Shown here: piece after piece, positions 63,761 to 64,000 of the stretch
Layout: every line of letters starts with the position of its first letter
How positions within the stretch are numbered: position 1 is the first letter of the stretch
Source: Glaciecola sp964446865
GTDB taxonomy: Bacteria > Pseudomonadota > Gammaproteobacteria > Enterobacterales > Alteromonadaceae
DNA length: 64,000 nt
Reading direction: 5' to 3'
NCBI GenBank assembly: GCA_964446865.1
Contig: CAYURD010000006.1
Span: 1-64,000 of the forward strand
The notes under the pieces: model-generated
Seen by the model: only the letters and a program-made list of their open reading frames with translations
Database searches by the model: none
What the model was told of the DNA's origin: nothing
Translations under genes and position numbers: made by a program

Positions 63761-63790
63761 TTGAGATTTAATCCTTAATCAGGGTATTCT
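63761..63790 (+). promoter_or_regulatory. Candidate cinA promoter
   Basis: TTGAGA (63761-63766) and TATTCT (63785-63790) are separated by 18 bases and lie 33 bases before the cinA start. Confidence 0.4.
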
Positions 63791-63823
63791 ATGAGAATTC
63801 TAATCAACTAAAAAGATGTAGTA

Positions 63824-64000
63824 TTGATTAACTTCACATTTGAACAAAAAAAACGACTTGCAGACACCTTAGGCGAGCTTCTTTTGGCGAGGCAAGCAAC
63901 GGTTGCAAGCGTAGAATCATGTACCGGTGGTGGCATAGCCTACGCAATTACAGAAGTGGCTGGGTCATCTGCATGGTTTAGACAGTCTTGGGTCACGTAT
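63824..64000 (+). CDS. cinA: CinA C-terminal domain protein / NMN amidohydrolase, 5' part
   Basis: Fifty-nine codons are present before the window ends. ESCTGGGIAYAITEVAGSSAW is the hallmark of the CinA C-terminal (PncC) domain, which deamidates nicotinamide mononucleotide in pyridine nucleotide recycling. The domain starts right at the N-terminus, so this is the short single-domain form rather than the two-domain competence-type CinA. The start is TTG at 63824; no ATG is available after the in-frame TAA at 63809. WFRQSWVTY departs slightly from the usual RGFVTY. In related genomes recA follows. Confidence 0.88.
   Translation, partial: MINFTFEQKKRLADTLGELLLARQATVASVESCTGGGIAYAITEVAGSSAWFRQSWVTY

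Overview
The window looks like chromosomal DNA of a marine gammaproteobacterium in or near the Alteromonadales. The basis is the mix of gene families (FadE-type acyl-CoA dehydrogenase, GlnE, HldE, LpxL-like acyltransferase, PyrG-Eno, MutS-CinA), the moderate to low GC content and a large exosortase A (XrtA/EpsH) exopolysaccharide locus. No rRNA, tRNA, CRISPR array, phage or transposase gene was recognised. A run of ten N at 41346-41355 shows that this is a draft assembly.

Layout. (1) 1-11.9 kb holds housekeeping and envelope genes: fadE, a small outer-membrane barrel, a DUF3081-like protein, an LpxL-like lipid A acyltransferase, a membrane-anchored unknown, glnE, a DUF350 membrane protein, a GIY-YIG domain protein and hldE (LPS heptose). 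(2) 12.1-22.4 kb is the conserved core of an XrtA locus. It has the ExeA-like ATPase, outer-membrane barrel, tyrosine autokinase, chain-length protein and export lipoprotein, then divergently the initiating sugar transferase, polysaccharide deacetylase and exosortase A fused to an EpsI domain. (3) 22.5-35.6 kb is the variable, visibly AT-richer part: an SGNH esterase/acyltransferase pair, a large lipoprotein with two CxxCH haem motifs, glycosyltransferases, a pyruvyltransferase, a Wzx-like flippase and an O-antigen-ligase-like protein. (4) 35.6-47.6 kb continues the long leftward operon with GT4 and GT2 enzymes, an asparagine-synthase-like amidotransferase, a FemAB-like protein, a second deacetylase, a PcRGLX/YetA-like protein, a GNAT/FemAB-like acyltransferase and a DUF218 protein. 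(5) 47.8-50.5 kb has the XrtA-type GT4, a hexapeptide acyltransferase and a secreted trypsin-like protease. (6) 50.7-53.6 kb is a compact leftward cassette of a nucleotidyltransferase, an HprK-related kinase, a PqqD-like protein and a Tat-signal protein of unknown function. (7) 53.9-57.4 kb has a UDP-glucuronate 4-epimerase-like enzyme, an MsbA-like ABC exporter and an overlapping unknown. (8) 57.8-64 kb has eno, pyrG, mutS and the start of cinA.

How it fits together (inference): the core would start a lipid-linked repeat unit (sugar transferase), extend it (GT2/GT4 enzymes), decorate it (pyruvyl, acyl, amido and FemAB transferases, deacetylases), flip and polymerise it (Wzx-like and ligase-like proteins) and export it (chain-length protein, autokinase, export lipoprotein, barrel). 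Exosortase A would process PEP-CTERM proteins, none of which are encoded in this window. The four-gene HprK/PqqD-like cassette is the least understood functional unit. The Tat protein at its head is a candidate substrate.

Non-coding structure includes two REPIN-like inverted repeat pairs (15-124 and 57469-57602), nested inverted repeats upstream of the small barrel gene, a perfect palindrome before the LpxL-like gene, six tandem 17-bp repeats at 50595-50696, and a perfect Shine-Dalgarno followed by an eight-codon ORF before the epimerase gene. Similarity statements rest on recognition of protein sequences by eye; no database search was run.
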